DNA of 64,000 nucleotides from Rapana venosa. Its lineage: Eukaryota; Mollusca; Gastropoda; Neogastropoda; Muricidae. The DNA is taken from positions 20,979,123 to 21,043,122 of the forward strand of contig CM054167.1 of assembly GCA_028751875.1 (NCBI GenBank), written 5' to 3'. The notes beneath the pieces are model-generated. The model searched no databases. It was given only the letters and a program-made list of their open reading frames with translations, and had not been told where the DNA came from. Shown piece after piece: positions 44,610 to 55,668 of the stretch. Every line of letters starts with the position of its first letter. The first letter of the stretch is position 1. The position numbers were made by a program, and so were the translations under genes.

Positions 44610-45130
44610 GATGTTTGTCCCAACAAGTAAACCGTTAGGTTATGGGCTCGATTCCCAGCCTCGCCCTTTCTTCCCAGTTTGACCCAAAGAACCCCCAACA
44701 AAACAAACCGAATGTAATAATAATAATAATAATAAATGGAATTTATATAGCGCTATATCTTGCAAAAAAACAAATCAAAGCGCTTTCCTTCATCCTACTC
44801 ATTCACATGCAGCCTTACAAATTCAAATGTACACACACACACACACACTTGCACGCACACACAACTCATGCACACAAATAAAGGTTGTACACTCGGCAGG
44901 GTGATGAGGTTTTGGGCTGTTGAGGGCAGGGACAAAAATGAAACGGAACAAGAGGGGAGAATCTTAGGTTTGAAGTAACTGTGTCCTGAGGCATGCCAAA
45001 GTCCTTTGGATGAGGTTACAAACAGAGGCCTCGAGTGCCAATGCATACAGAACATCTTGCACACACGATAAAAACTTGTTCTACCTTTCAGAAGAGTAGG
45101 TCATTTTGTGCCAGTAGGGATGGATGAAAC
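44610..45130 (+). mobile_element. SINE pieces with TATAGCGC repeat inserted
   Basis: The head at 44.61-44.67 kb has AACCGTTAGGTTATGGGCTCG and GCTCGATTCCCAGC, a B-box-like sequence. A (TAA)n stretch with AATTTATATAGCGCTATATC and AAAGCGCTTTCC follows at 44.72-44.79 kb, then a CA microsatellite at 44.83 kb. At 45.03-45.12 kb is the SINE body end ATGCATACAGAACATCTTGC, then TTTCAGAAGAGTAGG. This looks like a nested set of repeats rather than one element. Confidence 0.6.
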
Positions 45131-45214
45131 GTTTGAAAAACGCACGCACACAGGTGCTGCATTTAGACACCATCCACAAAGCTGGAATGTCGCAACTGAA
45201 TGGTGGGGGGAGGA

Positions 45215-45250
45215 AGGGGGGGGGGGGGGGGGGTGGAGGGGGGGGACGGT
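45215..45250. repeat. Poly-G run
   Basis: A stretch of about 35 bases almost entirely G, inside otherwise ordinary SINE-like sequence. A run of about 26 G also occurs at 44.58-44.605 kb. Confidence 0.85.
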
Positions 45251-45451
45251 CATAACGCAAAAAATCTCACCATCGTTAAACCTCGGAGCTCTAGCCGAGG
45301 AATGAAAAAAAACCCAAACCCCAAATCATATTTGCACGTTAAATATTCCATAATTTGTGTCAGCTTTCTGTGGGTTAAGGAAAACACAAGCATACCCAGC
45401 ATGTATCCTGTATAAACACACACGCACACACACACACACACACGCACACAC

Positions 45452-45700
45452 AGGAGAGGAGAGGAGAGAGGAGGAAGGGAGGGGAGGAGAGGGAGAAAGG
45501 GGAGAAGAGAAGAGGAGGGAGGGGAGGGGAGGGAGAGAGGAGAGGAGGTGAGAGGAGAGGAGGAGAGGAGGGAGAGGAGAGGAATGGGGAGGGGAGAGGA
45601 GAGGAGAGGAGGGAGAGAGGAGAGGAGAGGTGAGAGATGAGAGAGGAGAGGAGAGGAGAGGAGAGGAGAGGAGAGGGGATGAGATGAGATGAGATTAAGA
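45452..45700. repeat. GAGGA minisatellite
   Basis: A (GAGGA)n-type pentamer-based purine repeat, with (GAGAGG) variants and nearly perfect (GGAGA) copies at 45.63-45.68 kb. It follows a CA microsatellite at 45.42-45.45 kb. Ser/Leu/Pro-rich minus-strand frames are artefacts. Confidence 0.92.
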
Positions 45701-45704
45701 TTCA

Positions 45705-46390
45705 AGATTTAGTTCAAGAAAACCCCAAGGGGCACATGAAATCCAACAAAGCCACAACTTGCGGATGTGGGCGTGCGAAAAAACCACTCACAACACAAAC
45801 TCACCCCAACATGGAAAGCAGAAAGGAAAGCACAAGCTATGGACATGCAAAGCAAAAGACCATTCACAATACAGGAAAGGCACAGCAATATTAATATGAT
45901 GCCTGAATACATTACCAGCAGTCAGGCATACATTACCAGCAATCAACTGCATACTCTCTCTCTCTCTCTTAGCACATCATGCGCAACGCAAAGGCATCCA
46001 CAAGCACACACACACATACACGTGCGCGCTTGTGGAACATCCACACGCGAAGAAGGTCGCCCGCTCCTGCGTCACACACATACTCCTGCATGCAGGAAGC
46101 ATTTCAAACAACACGCCAGGCAAACAACATTCAAATGAAAATACAAAATTTCTCACGAGGCAGCTGTATCAATGTGAGATGGATCTCCCTGCTACAAAAG
46201 CACAACCAGTACACAGATACGCACGCACATATGCACACAAATGCGCGGGCACACACACACACACACGTACACGTGCAGGTGCAAGTACGCTCACACACAA
46301 TGACATGGCCATTCAAGTCTACACCAACAAAGGAAATTAACTTATCCCTAGCATGTAACAAAATGCACTAGTGTCACCTAAAGAGATGCA
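45705..46390. other. Intronic sequence with CA-rich patches, no gene
   Basis: Contains a short direct repeat, CATTACCAGCA, at 45.91 and 45.93 kb, a (CT)n run at 45.955-45.97 kb, and (CA)n patches at 46.01 and 46.25 kb. Overlapping + strand frames of 100-130 codons are rich in Thr, His and Gln and match nothing I know. Confidence 0.5.
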
Positions 46391-46395
46391 TCAAA

Positions 46396-48118
46396 TCAAT
46401 AGGTTTTCATTATTTCTTTGAGAAATTTTATAACTTTGATAAGCACGGATTTAGTTGTGGAACTAAACAATTCATGGAACTTCATAACATTTGGGGGTTT
46501 TTTTGGATAATATCTTGGGATAAATTTGTTTCTTAACTGCACAAAGAAATGACATTTGAATAGATAATGGAACTCATCACCTAGCTCGTTTTCACCACAT
46601 TTATCACAGACTCTCTCTCTGCTCTGGGAACATTTCTTATTCTGCCTATTTGGATGGGAAGTCTGTGATTCAATGTTCAAAAATGAATAAAATTTAATGA
46701 CAAATTGTGAGGAAGAATCGACAGATAATCTTCAAACAGAAACACTTTTTAAACAGTCTATAATTAAGAAAGATGTCGTTGTTATCTACATGAGAAAACC
46801 ATTGCTGCAAATACTGATCTTGTAAACTACGTGTAACTTTGGCTTTAAACCATTCAGGTGAAACATGGAGATCAAACTGATTCTGCCAAATGCCACTTAA
46901 CCCAACTTCATTTAATATACATTCTACGTTAGCTAAATAAGGAGATTTGTGGGCATTAGCGATATACATATCATGTAGCAGCTTATAAACAATATTTGAA
47001 AACTTAGGCTCACTTCCGATATCAACAATCTTACTTTAGCTGTTATTTCCACAGGAAACTGTCCCAGTTCCCCAAAAACCATTTTACTTGGAGTAGATTT
47101 TCCCAGTTAAAGAATTATTTTGAAGAACTTAAGTTGTAATTTCGAAACTAATTCACACATTGATGGAGTCCAGACCTCACATCCGTAAAGCAAAACTGGA
47201 ACTATTACTCTGTAAATAATTCAATCTAAATATCAATGGGAAGAAAAAGTCTTCTGCATTTTTTTTAGCAGAGAGAACATGCTACGACATGCTTGGTCAT
47301 ATAATTGTTTTTGTGCCAAGTTAAATTTGTTGTTATAATTACGGTTCAGCCCAAGATACTTAAATGAAAATAACCACTTTAATTTCTTTACCACCACATG
47401 TAAAACAAGGCATTTTCTTGATTTTACCTCTTGAAAAAACCCCAAACTTTTGTTTTTTTCTACATTTATATTAAGTTTCCACTTATGACAATAATTACAC
47501 ATTGCATTGATAGCTTTCTGCAGGTCTTCTTTTGATTCGGCACAAATTGCCGTATCATCTGCATACAATAACAAAATCATTTTCAGCAAAAGATTCTCTT
47601 TCACTCTTTCCCACCCTAGTTTCCTTTGCCATTGTTGATAAACCGTTTATTTTTTCCATAATGTAGGTCTGCATATCATTCAAGTACAAGGCAAAGAGTA
47701 ACGGTGACAAGTTTTCACCCTGAGAACCCCAGTTGAGGTTTGAAAAAAGTCAGAACACTCATCCCCTCCGCTAACACATGATTTAGCTTTAGAGTAGATA
47801 TCTTTGATAACCATTAATATGTTTCCATTCACCCCATGATCGAACAGCTTCCACCACAGAAAAGCTCTATTAACACGGTCGAATGCCTTTTCAAAGTCTA
47901 CAAAAAGGCAATAGAGTTGTTTTTTCTTGGCAAGAAACAAATCAATCATGCAATGAAGTGCAAACAAGTGATCAGTGGTGGAAAATCCCGCTCTAAAACC
48001 TGTCTGTTCTTGTCCGACAGCCTTGCATTCATCGAAATATTTTGTCAGTCGGTTGTTGATTACAGAAGTAAATAATTTTCCAAAGCAACTTAAGATAGTT
48101 ATTCCTCTATAATTATTA
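46396..48118 (-). mobile_element. LINE D: 5'-truncated non-LTR retrotransposon, minus strand
   Basis: A relatively well-preserved RT ORF read from 48118 down to a TAA stop near 46396. It starts inside the RT at NNYRGITILSCFGKLF, exactly where a GAAGA-rich tract begins, so it is 5' truncated. The RT core, thumb (VLLYGCEVW near 47.19 kb) and C-terminal zinc motif follow in order. I know this NNYRGITxLSCxGKLF type from many marine invertebrates; its clade is not determined. It lies in the gene's large intron, on the same strand as the gene. Confidence 0.9.
46396..48118 (-). pseudogene. LINE D reverse transcriptase with YADD, few lesions
   Basis: Open from 48118 to about 47720: NNYRGITILSCFGKLF, TGFRAGFSTTDHLFALH, FVDFEKAFDRVNRAFLWWKL. 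A one-base shift then breaks the TGVxQGENLSPLLFALYLN block near 47.72 kb. The catalytic YADD is at 47565-47554 (LLLYADDTAICAESKEDLQK). WKLNINVEKNKSLGF and YLGLN follow, a second shift near 47.23 kb, VLLYGCEVW, a long frame with SPYLANVECILNEVGLSGIW, another break near 46.69 kb, and a final zinc-type motif CDKCGENELGDEFHYLFKC. I count at least three frame changes, so it is inactive, but it is younger than LINE A. Confidence 0.88.
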
Positions 48119-48172
48119 GAGAAGAGAAGAGAAGAGGAGAGGAGAGGAGAAGTGAGAAGAGAAGAGAAGAGC
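48119..48172. repeat. GAAGA/GAGGA purine repeat
   Basis: A short purine repeat directly abutting the truncated 5' end of LINE D. It may be the insertion site or derive from the same GAGGA family as 45.45-45.70 kb. Confidence 0.8.
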
Positions 48173-48679
48173 CTTTTCCTATTTCATCAACCTCTTCTGT
48201 CTGCAACTCTCTCCCTCGCTCCTCCTTTCTTTCTTCCTTCTTTCAACACTGGTTTGAAAACTCATCTCTTTAAGACATCCCACAAAAATGTCAGTGTATG
48301 TGTGTGTGTGAATGTGTAAGTGTGTGCGCGCACGTGTGCATGAGTAGGAATGTATGTATGTATGGATGTAGTATTCATGTAGTATGTCTACATGTTTGTG
48401 TATATGCTTATCATTGTTGTTTGGAAATGCTAGATCGCACTTCCTTTTCAATGTAGTTCAAAAGTAGTATTCTACTGTTAGGCTTCACATGTATTGCTAC
48501 AGTTATATTGGGATATATGTGTACTGCTACAGTTTGTTATGTGCGGCACTTTGTAACACCTCTGCAAAGGAGAAGGAGAGCTACAGCCTAGAAAATAGAT
48601 GTCCATCATCATCATCATCTTTATTTTTGTAGTTGTTTCTCTGCGTTTCTCACAAAAACCCCAGTGAACAAAAACTCAC
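48173..48679 (-). other. PGGHG-like intron next to the WDQD exon
   Basis: Mixed sequence with GT-rich and TATG patches at 48.29-48.37 kb and a (CAT)n run at 48.605-48.62 kb. The donor of the next exon is at its upper edge. The missing segment after WESAFTG was not found here. Confidence 0.5.
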
Positions 48680-48863
48680 CTGTGAATGCCGACTCCCAAG
48701 AGTAGCGTGCCCCTTTATAACCGCTCATGTTGGCATGGAGGCGTGAAGTGCCCAGGGTTCGAATCCTGGTGTCCACAATGACACGCCCTAGACCGCTGTG
48801 CAGCAGTGCAATGGGAGGAAACATCCAGGTGTCTTGGTCCCAAAACACATGACCGTTGTAATC
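48680..48863 (-). CDS. PGGHG: PGGHG-like exon, GHVFWDQD catalytic segment
   Basis: A 184-bp exon with a strong acceptor (CTATTGTTTCAG|GAT) and consensus donor (CACAG|GTGAGT). It encodes DYNGHVFWDQDTWMFPP, then RTLGTSRLHANMSGYKGAR and YSWESAFTG. Human PGGHG has YWGHVFWDQDLWMFP and GYQGAKFAWESADSG at the same place. An aspartate in the WDQD region is the third catalytic carboxylate I recall for the human enzyme. The frame is open and local sequence quality is good. The upstream exon at 51.68 kb joins in phase 0. Confidence 0.93.
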
Positions 48864-48939
48864 CTGAAACAATAGTGAAGTCACGCCCATCGTAACATAA
48901 AGCAACTAATGGCATGTAGTTGTTGGGGAGAGCAAGGTG

Positions 48940-49110
48940 TCAGAAACCTCAGCATTCTCTAGAGGCCAGCGTCTTGAGGGCGGCGCCCATCTCCTCTCCC
49001 TCGCTGCTTCACCATCCCTGTCCCTCAAGAGGGCAGGTACCCATTAATATAGCTGGGTGAACTGGGGAACTGTGCTGAAGCCAAAGTGCATTCACAGTCA
49101 CCCATCCATG
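48940..49110 (-). mobile_element. SINE-like repeat, minus-strand copy of CCGCCCTCAA family
   Basis: Read on the minus strand it contains CAGCTATATTAATGGGTACC, then GAGATGGGCGCCGCCCTCAA and a TGAGGTTTCTGACACCTTGC end. This matches the copies at 9.41-9.61 kb and 59.66-59.79 kb in the same order. It lies in the PGGHG-like intron just upstream of the WDQD exon. Confidence 0.75.
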
Positions 49111-49918
49111 ACACAACCATGCTAACCACTGCTTATTCTTAGCTTGGGGAGAGTGAGTGCTCGGACTACTCAGCTATTCCATCCCCCACGTCCAAAATAT
49201 ATGTGACAATTTAAAAAAAACAAACCCTTCTACATTATCCAAAACTATCATCAATTAACTCTTCTTCTTATGCAACCACAGCCATACTACACGGATCACC
49301 TGGGGCTGGTTTGCTGAAAGCACAAAGCACATCAACATCACTGTCAGTGGCTTTACCCTCCTGTTGACCAAAAGTTTTCATCCGTCAAAAACCTGAAATT
49401 TGTAAACGATGTGTTGATTTGTGTTGATTGTCGTTGGCAAACTTAGTTGTATACCACAACTGTAGGTTAAAAAAAGAAAAGAGAAAAAGACACACTCACG
49501 TGCTTGCACCTTGGCAAGGTGTACACATATCCATATGCTAATCCACTATAAAGAAAAAAGAATGACTTCATACACAGTCAAGTTTTCTCAGCCTCACAAT
49601 TTAGTTTGAAAGTCGAAAGTTGCCGCATTTCCTGAAAAACAATGAAATTCTTCTGTGGCCGCATCCTTCTGGAGGAAATGCAGTCATGAGAGCTTCATAA
49701 ACAGCATCCCCACCTTCTGGAAATTCTACGCTCAAAACTTCCCCTTTTTTTTTTTAACCATCTTTTTCCTTCTGCTTTTCCTTTTCCCCTTTCGTATTTC
49801 TCATGCTTATTTTCCCCCTTTCCCTAGTCCAATCTTCCTTTTTGTTTGTTGTTAGTTTTTTTGTTGTTTTTTTTCTTTTTAAAAAAAAACTGGGGGGGGG
49901 GGGGGGGGGGGGGGGGGG

Positions 49919-49959
<41 letters not shown>

Positions 49960-50395
49960 ATAAGGAATGCCTTTTTGCAGTGTTTGTGCACTGAAATTGC
50001 TTTTCTTTTTTTCCAACCTTTTTGAAATAAAAGAATGATAATTAAGGGGAAACTGGGTCCTCAGCAGGGCCTGGTTATTGGCCTTAAGAAATAAAATAAT
50101 TAAATTTCTTTGTCATTTTTGTTGTTTTTGTTGTTGAATTGGGAAAATTGAATAAAAAGGCGATGAAAACCCCTGATATGACTATTGTGGTTGATGGGGC
50201 TATAATAAACAACATGAAATGAAAATCGTAACATGAAAATCACAAGTACTGATCAGTCACCCATTAAAGAGCAAGAACTCCTGTCAAGAGAAATGGTCTA
50301 TCAAAAAGGCCCGGGTTTTTTCCCCTTCGAATGTTTGTGATATTTTAAAAAACACACAAAAACTGAAACATCCCCAACGTATAGTGTATAGCCTT
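49111..50395. other. Intron sequence with a large poly-G block, no gene
   Basis: Unremarkable sequence to 49.74 kb, then T/C-rich sequence, then about 65 bases of nearly pure G (49892-49958) and homopolymer-rich sequence after. No exon was recognised. The + strand frame at 49.66-49.86 kb has no known motif. Confidence 0.5.
49892..49958. repeat. Poly-G run of about 65 bases
   Basis: Nearly pure G interrupted once by TT. It is unlikely to be a real genomic homopolymer of that length. Confidence 0.9.
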
Positions 50396-50399
50396 TTAA

Positions 50400-50735
50400 G
50401 TCATGGCAGTTTCTCTGTATAAAATTTTGGGGAAGCCCCCCAAGGACAGCACATCACCACAAAAGCAGAGCCCCACCTTTTTTTTTTTTTTTCCTGTCTG
50501 CATGTGTAATTCTTTCGTATAAATTTGGGCAAGTTTTCTACATTTTAATTTTGCCAGGCAACCCTCTTTGTTGCCATGGGTTTTTTTTTCATGGGCCCTA
50601 AATAAATGTTCACATGGACCTCGGTTTATCATCCATCTAAAGACTGCAACCACCCTTTAGGGGTTTGGGGGAAAAGTTTTGGGGCACAAACAAACCAATA
50701 CAAACAACTTTTCCTTTTTCAGGGGGGGGGGTTAC
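50400..50735 (-). mobile_element. Caenogastropod-type SINE, minus strand
   Basis: On the minus strand the order is ACCGAGGTCCATGTGAACAT, AACCCATGGCAACAAAG, GTTGCCTGGCAAAATT, GTAGAAAACTTGCCC, then GGTGGGGCTCTG and CAGAGAAACTGCCATGAC. I recognise this as a corrupted copy of a SINE (ACCGAGGTCC, GGCAACAAAAGGGTTG, TCCTGGCAAAATTCTGTAG) that I remember from gastropod transcripts and genomes. It is one of the better clues to the kind of organism. The identification is from memory and the copy carries homopolymer errors. Confidence 0.65.
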
Positions 50736-51329
50736 CTGTAGACCCCCGATCCAGCCACTAAACAAAAACAAAAAAAAAAATTAAAAAAAAATAAAAAAAA
50801 AATATAAAACATATTTTGGCTGATACCAAAGACAATGCTAGTTGGGGACTGCTTCTCACTCAAAATCCCAAAATTCTGACTTTGTCCAGAAAATACACAA
50901 TGCAGCGCAATTCCCTAAAATGCCTTACGTAACACAACCGCAGCACGCCCACCACACCACACACATACACACGATTTAAAAAATGAGTGTACCCAAACAT
51001 ACAGGCCCCCAAGGGGAAAAAGAAATTAAGGTGGTGGAGTTTATAGAAGATGATTTTCATTTTTTGGGATGCTTTATCTTTTTTTAGGTCTACGAAGTAA
51101 CTACTTAAAGGGGGTACAAAACCCAACCTCTTGCAATAGCTTCGTTTGTTTTTTTTTTTAAAAAGATTCACGCTAAAAAATTTTCCATATTTATTTTTAT
51201 TTATTAAATGGCCAATTAAAAAAATGTTTCTAATTTTTGTTAAAGCTTTTTCTTACATTTGGGAAACGAACTTCAAGGATTTTGCAAAGTTTTTTTTTGA
51301 TTGCATGAATCCTCAGCAACTTTTCTTTT

Positions 51330-51640
51330 TCTCCAATTTTTTGACTTGTGCTATCCCCCTTTTGCTTCCATGGAGTAACGGGTTTTTCTGTTTGTTCACA
51401 CAAACACATACACCACACACACTCAAAGTCAAACCCCTAAAAGTCCTTAAATGAGAATTAAAACCCCAAGGTCCTGTGTGTAACACCCCAAAACATCTTG
51501 CACACATGTAAAAACCCTTCCCGCTTTTGGAAAGAGTAGGCGCCACGTGGCTGGGGGGAACGGAGGGAAAAATTTTTAAACCCCTGCATACACAGGGGGT
51601 GGATCAAAAAGCACATGAAAAAAAAGAATGAATAAATAAA
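51330..51640 (+). mobile_element. SINE body and tail fragment, plus strand
   Basis: Contains CATCTTGCACACATGTAAAA, a GGAAAGAGTAGGCG piece as in the SINE bodies at 29.9 and 45.1 kb, then CAGGGGGTGGATCAAAAAGCAC and ATGAATAAATAAA, a corrupted form of the family tail. The head was not found. Confidence 0.5.
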
Positions 51641-51680
51641 AAAAAAAATAAAAAAATAAAAAAAACAACACACCAACCAC

Positions 51681-51870
51681 CTTCCCAGCACCTCCGTGAC
51701 CGCCCCCCAGCGCCATGCCTATGAAGGGCCACCAGAATGGGCCCTTAAAAGGGAGGGAAGGGGAGGTGTACAGGGGGGGTTTTGGTGACAGGGCCACGAA
51801 ATCGTTTGCCGGTAAATCTAAACGGCCTTCCGCCCCACTTTCTCCCAGGCTTTTCACATAAAGGGGAAAA
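51681..51870 (-). CDS. PGGHG: PGGHG-like exon, LYxxxSLPF...WPFIGMALGG segment
   Basis: The donor AAG|GTGGTT at 51681/51680 is clear. The exon ends GPFWWPFIGMALGG followed by GHGGAGK, and the next exon starts DYNGHVFW in the same phase. This fits the human stretch SLYYLLSALPQ...GLSPGGLSNG just before YWGHVFWDQD. Upstream I read GRLDLPANDFVAL and, in another frame, KAWEKV, the family's AWxxLW element; a frame-breaking indel therefore lies near 51.83 kb. The acceptor is not resolved, so the start at 51870 is approximate. The region is homopolymer-rich, so the shift may be a sequencing error. Confidence 0.72.
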
Positions 51871-51881
51871 CGCGGCTTTTT

Positions 51882-54800
51882 TTAACGTGCATGCCGGGGT
51901 GGCATTTGAAAGAGAAAAAACTGAAATTTTTGAATCTGTTTGATTCTAAATTGTTTTTTAAACAAAGGGACAAAAAAAAAAAATTTATTTTTTGATTTTA
52001 ATTTTTTCTTTTTTAAATTTTTAAATTTGAAAAAAGAGAAAAATTTGTATGTTTTAAAGGGTCTAACCCCTTTAAAAAACAAAGAAAAAAAAACTGTAAC
52101 CGCAAAAATTTTGTTTGAAACGCATTGTCTTTCAACACTAAGAGGGAAAAAACGCAGTCTTGAGATTGCCGATCCAAATTTGTCTTAAAAAGTGCTAAAA
52201 GCTGGTTTCTTTTCTTGTCAATGACCAAATCCCCACCCTACCCCTAAATACAGTCTGATATCTTTTTTGTCATTGGGGTATCATGGTGATCCCACCTGTT
52301 TTTTCCTGGTGTGTGTTTGTGTTGTTCGGGTGCAGTGTGAGGTGTTTTTTTTTATGCGTGTTTTTTGTGAGTTTGTGTCTGTACAAGGGCTGTGTGTGTT
52401 TGCCACAGCAAAAAACCTGAATGGAATGCATTTTATGTGCATCACCCTGCCTGCTGTGAAATAGTGAGAGAGTCTTACTTTTACTTTTAAGTCAGTTACA
52501 TTTACAGTTACATTTCTGAACAAAAGATTTGTGTTTTACTGGGTGCGAAAATTGCCTGAAGAGCAAACCCACCAAACGACACTTAAAGGCTCACCTTAAA
52601 AAAGTGAAAAAAAAAAATTCTAAAGTTATGTCATTTATGGTATCTGTCCCAAATATGTCCCTTCATAAAAAGTTTTTACCAAAATATTACTCCCTTTCTC
52701 AAATCCAATTTCAGTTACCATGTAAAACAGACAAAAAATCGGGTTTAAAAAATTCATACAGATTCACTGAAACCCCAAAAAACAAAATTTTTTCCCAGTC
52801 ACATTTACAAACGCTAATGCCTACATTCTCTAAAACGATATAATATTCATTTTGTATGCTTTAAACTCTGTTTAATATAACCTAATTGCTCACCACATGT
52901 ATAATCACTTTCCCTGTAAGAGGGCCCGGCAAAAAGTAAATAAACCCCTTTATCATTTTTATTTTTTCTTTATTTACCTAGCCTTTCCCCTTTCATTAAA
53001 ATAACTCCAGGCGCGTTTTTGTCGGGGCTGCAGAGGTCAGGAACACAGCAGAGCTTGATTGGAAGGGAAACGTCAGGATGCGGGATGATAAAAAAAAAAA
53101 AAAAAAAAAAAAAAACCACAGTGCGGGGGTCTCCCCTTAAAAGCGGGTATCTCCCATTTTTCTGCCCGACATTACTCTGTCCAGAAAACGAAAACAGAAA
53201 AAAACATTGAAAAATGGAAAAGAAATTTTTTTTCTTTCATTCCTCAGAAAGAGTCGAGGTTTACAAAGGAGAAAGTTGCATATGTGGTTGTTACCCACCA
53301 TGAAAACAGTCGCCCCCCGTTTCAGGATGGTACCTAAGTTCGGGATGGTGCTAAAAACACACCTGTGTGCATTTTTTTAAAAATGTTCCATCGTTAACCG
53401 GCACAAATTTAACCACTATTCGAAAGGGGAACAGGTTTTAACGTGCTGCAAGATGGTCGCATGCATTTTGCCAAAAAGGGGCCCTTGGGTTTTTGTCTTA
53501 TCCAAAAGGGCTTTTTTTTTGGGGGGGATTCAAACTGTGTTTAAATCCTGGGTCCCTCCATGTGGGGGTGGGGGGGGCCCGCATAAAATACTCACCACCT
53601 TTGACCTTTGAAAATTGGTTTCTAGGAATTCCCTCTTTTTTATCCCTCTCTTTGTTTCGTCTTGTTTTGGTTTTTTTCTTCCTTACAACCTCCTTGCTAT
53701 TCTGCTTTCTTTTTTCCATTCCCTGCCTTTTTTTCCCCGTAAAATACCTCAAACATAAAATTCCTCCCAAGCCAAATTGGATCACTGAACTGAATTGCGG
53801 TGCTTTTTGGGATGCATGCTTTTTGCTACAAAAAAGGCAACAACACTATAACGAAGCTTGGTATAGCCAATCAAAAACAAGCAGTTTTACCTGGGCCAAA
53901 ACTCGTTTTCCTTTTTCCTACATTTTTTGTCCTTCCCTGCTAACCCACAGGGTTCACAGCTGTCAAACCGGACCAAAGAAAAGAACATGAAAAAAAAAGC
54001 AAAGCAGGAGAGGGGGCTTTTTAGAAAGGGTGATAGGCCAGTCAGCAGAGAAAAACAACAAAAGCGTGTGACCCCAAAATGGGAACAACAAGAAAGCTTC
54101 TTACATTGATTTTAAAAATGAAAGGAAACTAAGATGGTAGGCCCTGCGCTACCAACCAAGATTTTGGGCAGACCTAATGGGACTGCTTTCAAGGCAAGGG
54201 CCGAAAGGGGGAAAAGAAAAAAAGGCAGATTCGCCAACTTCTCTTTGGGAACGTCCGAATCCTTTGGCTTGAGAATCCAAAAAGTCAGCAGGGCCCCCGA
54301 AGACCGGACTAAAAGGAAGGGGGATATGCAATGTCATCAGGGACAGCGGCTAACACCAAACTTGGCAAAGTCGACAGTGAGGCTAGACCTCCGAGGTTCA
54401 CCAAGGTAAAATTTTGGTAGTTGACTGTTTTCGATCATTTAAGGGGGGCCCTTCTGATTTAGGTTTTTGTCTAAACATGACACCAGTGTTAATGCTTTTC
54501 TAAAATTGTGTTACCGTTTTCCCACGGCGACAAGACCCACTTCTTTAAGACTCAAGAATACTTTAAAAACTCAACAAAAGAAATTTTTGATGGATTTTCA
54601 ATTAAAATTACACAGCATCATTATTAACAATAAAGATTAAGAAGTAATTAATAAATTAAAAAGCTGACAACACTCTACGTACACCCCACACACACAACAC
54701 GCGCGGGCATTTTGCACACACACACACACAACACACACCCCCAAAAAAAAAAAAAAAACCCCCAAAAAGGGAAAACGCTATAACACAAAAAACCCAATCA

Positions 54801-55130
54801 TTCAAACCCATTCATAAAAATGATACAAACAATTTAAAAAAAACCCCGTAATAATTTTTCATTTAAAAGAAAAACATGACAAAAACACTTCCATAAAAAA
54901 TTCAACACTCTTTCTCCCCCTTCACAGTCACATTTATTCATTTTATGGTTCTTTTAAAAAAAATACACACACACCACCCCCTCCTCTCTCTCCCCTTTTT
55001 CTCTCTCTCTCTCTCAGAGGGTACTCAAACACACCTGTTTTTGAATGAATTGATTTAAAAAAAAAAAAAAACCTTAAAAAAATTAACAAGAGTTTAGAAA
55101 CTGAATCGACTTTAATAAAACTGTTTGGGG
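51882..55130. other. Intron interval without recognised exon
   Basis: Low-quality sequence with A runs (for example 53090-53115) and a CA-rich patch at 54.71-54.74 kb. About 100 residues of the PGGHG family, between the 55.5 kb and 51.7 kb exons, should be encoded here. I looked at the 53.0, 53.6 and 54.1-54.4 kb segments on the minus strand and could not match any of them with confidence. A 91-codon + frame at 54.13-54.41 kb has no known motif. Confidence 0.5.
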
Positions 55131-55134
55131 TTTG

Positions 55135-55375
55135 TTTGTTTTTGAATTTCAAGAGGTGGAGTGGGGTTTTACACTGCACAAAACATTCTGCATACATTTC
55201 CTCGGGTCTAAAGGGTTTTGAGTCCTTCCGGGGGGAGTCGGGCTGATATCCACCCAGAGGAAAACTCCCCCCCAAGAATGGATGTTTTAGCAGGGCTTTA
55301 ACCCGGCGGGCAGATCCCGAGCTGACAGCTCTAACCATACCACTCTGTTCCCCCCGACTTTCCACAAACAAATAG
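55135..55375 (-). mobile_element. tRNA-headed SINE, minus strand
   Basis: On the minus strand the head near 55.35 kb reads GTGGTATGGTTAGAGCTGTC (A box), then the B-box-like GCCGGGTTAAAGCCCTGC near 55.30 kb. The body then has CCGAGGAAATGTATGCAGAA and the ATGTTTTGTGCAGTGTAAAA piece also seen in other copies. It lies in an intron, in sense orientation to the gene. A tRNA gene is ruled out because the sequence does not close into a tRNA acceptor stem. Confidence 0.78.
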
Positions 55376-55483
55376 GGAACCCGTAACCCCATGATTTGTT
55401 TGTTTGTTTGTTGTTTGACAGTTCACAAAACCCAGAAAAAAAAACCCCAAAAAACCCAAAACGGCCCCCACCACCCGACTCAC

Positions 55484-55668
55484 CCTGGTTTTCCTGGACA
55501 AAATTTATGTCCTCAATTTTCCCCCTGATTGACTTCCAGGGAGGGTATGGGGAGGGGGGAGTGGGTTTTGTGCACCCCCCACCTCTGTCACCACAACGGG
55601 TCAACTGCGGTGACGTCGGCGAACCTCCACACTGAAGCCCCTGCCCTTGTACACTTCTGAGAACACCC
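55484..55668 (-). CDS. PGGHG: PGGHG-like exon with YAHRSLPVVVTEV-type segment, frame-broken
   Basis: The donor CCAGG|GTGAGT is clear at 55484/55483. Reading across at least two small indels, the minus strand gives VFSEVYKGRGFSVEV, an R-H-R-S piece followed by PVVVTEVGV, a PLxV stretch, and EDINFVQEN at the donor. Human PGGHG has GSFLHTLEGPRF, then YAHRTLPHVLAFRV, then GPITLLLRS and DLDLHQG in this order. The similarity is weaker than for the other exons and depends on accepting indels in homopolymer-rich sequence. The acceptor is not certain; CTCAG near 55.65 kb is possible. Confidence 0.5.

Noticed and set aside
45250..45705. Minus-strand Ser/Leu/Pro-rich protein of 151 codons
   Set aside because: A translation of the GAGGA minisatellite and CA repeat.
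46396..47967. A host gene with reverse transcriptase-like exons
   Set aside because: The pieces are contiguous parts of one non-LTR RT ORF separated by frameshifts, not by introns with splice sites.
54134..54409. The missing PGGHG exon or a separate small gene
   Set aside because: Neither strand matches the expected family segment. Composition is mixed and quality low, so no call was made.
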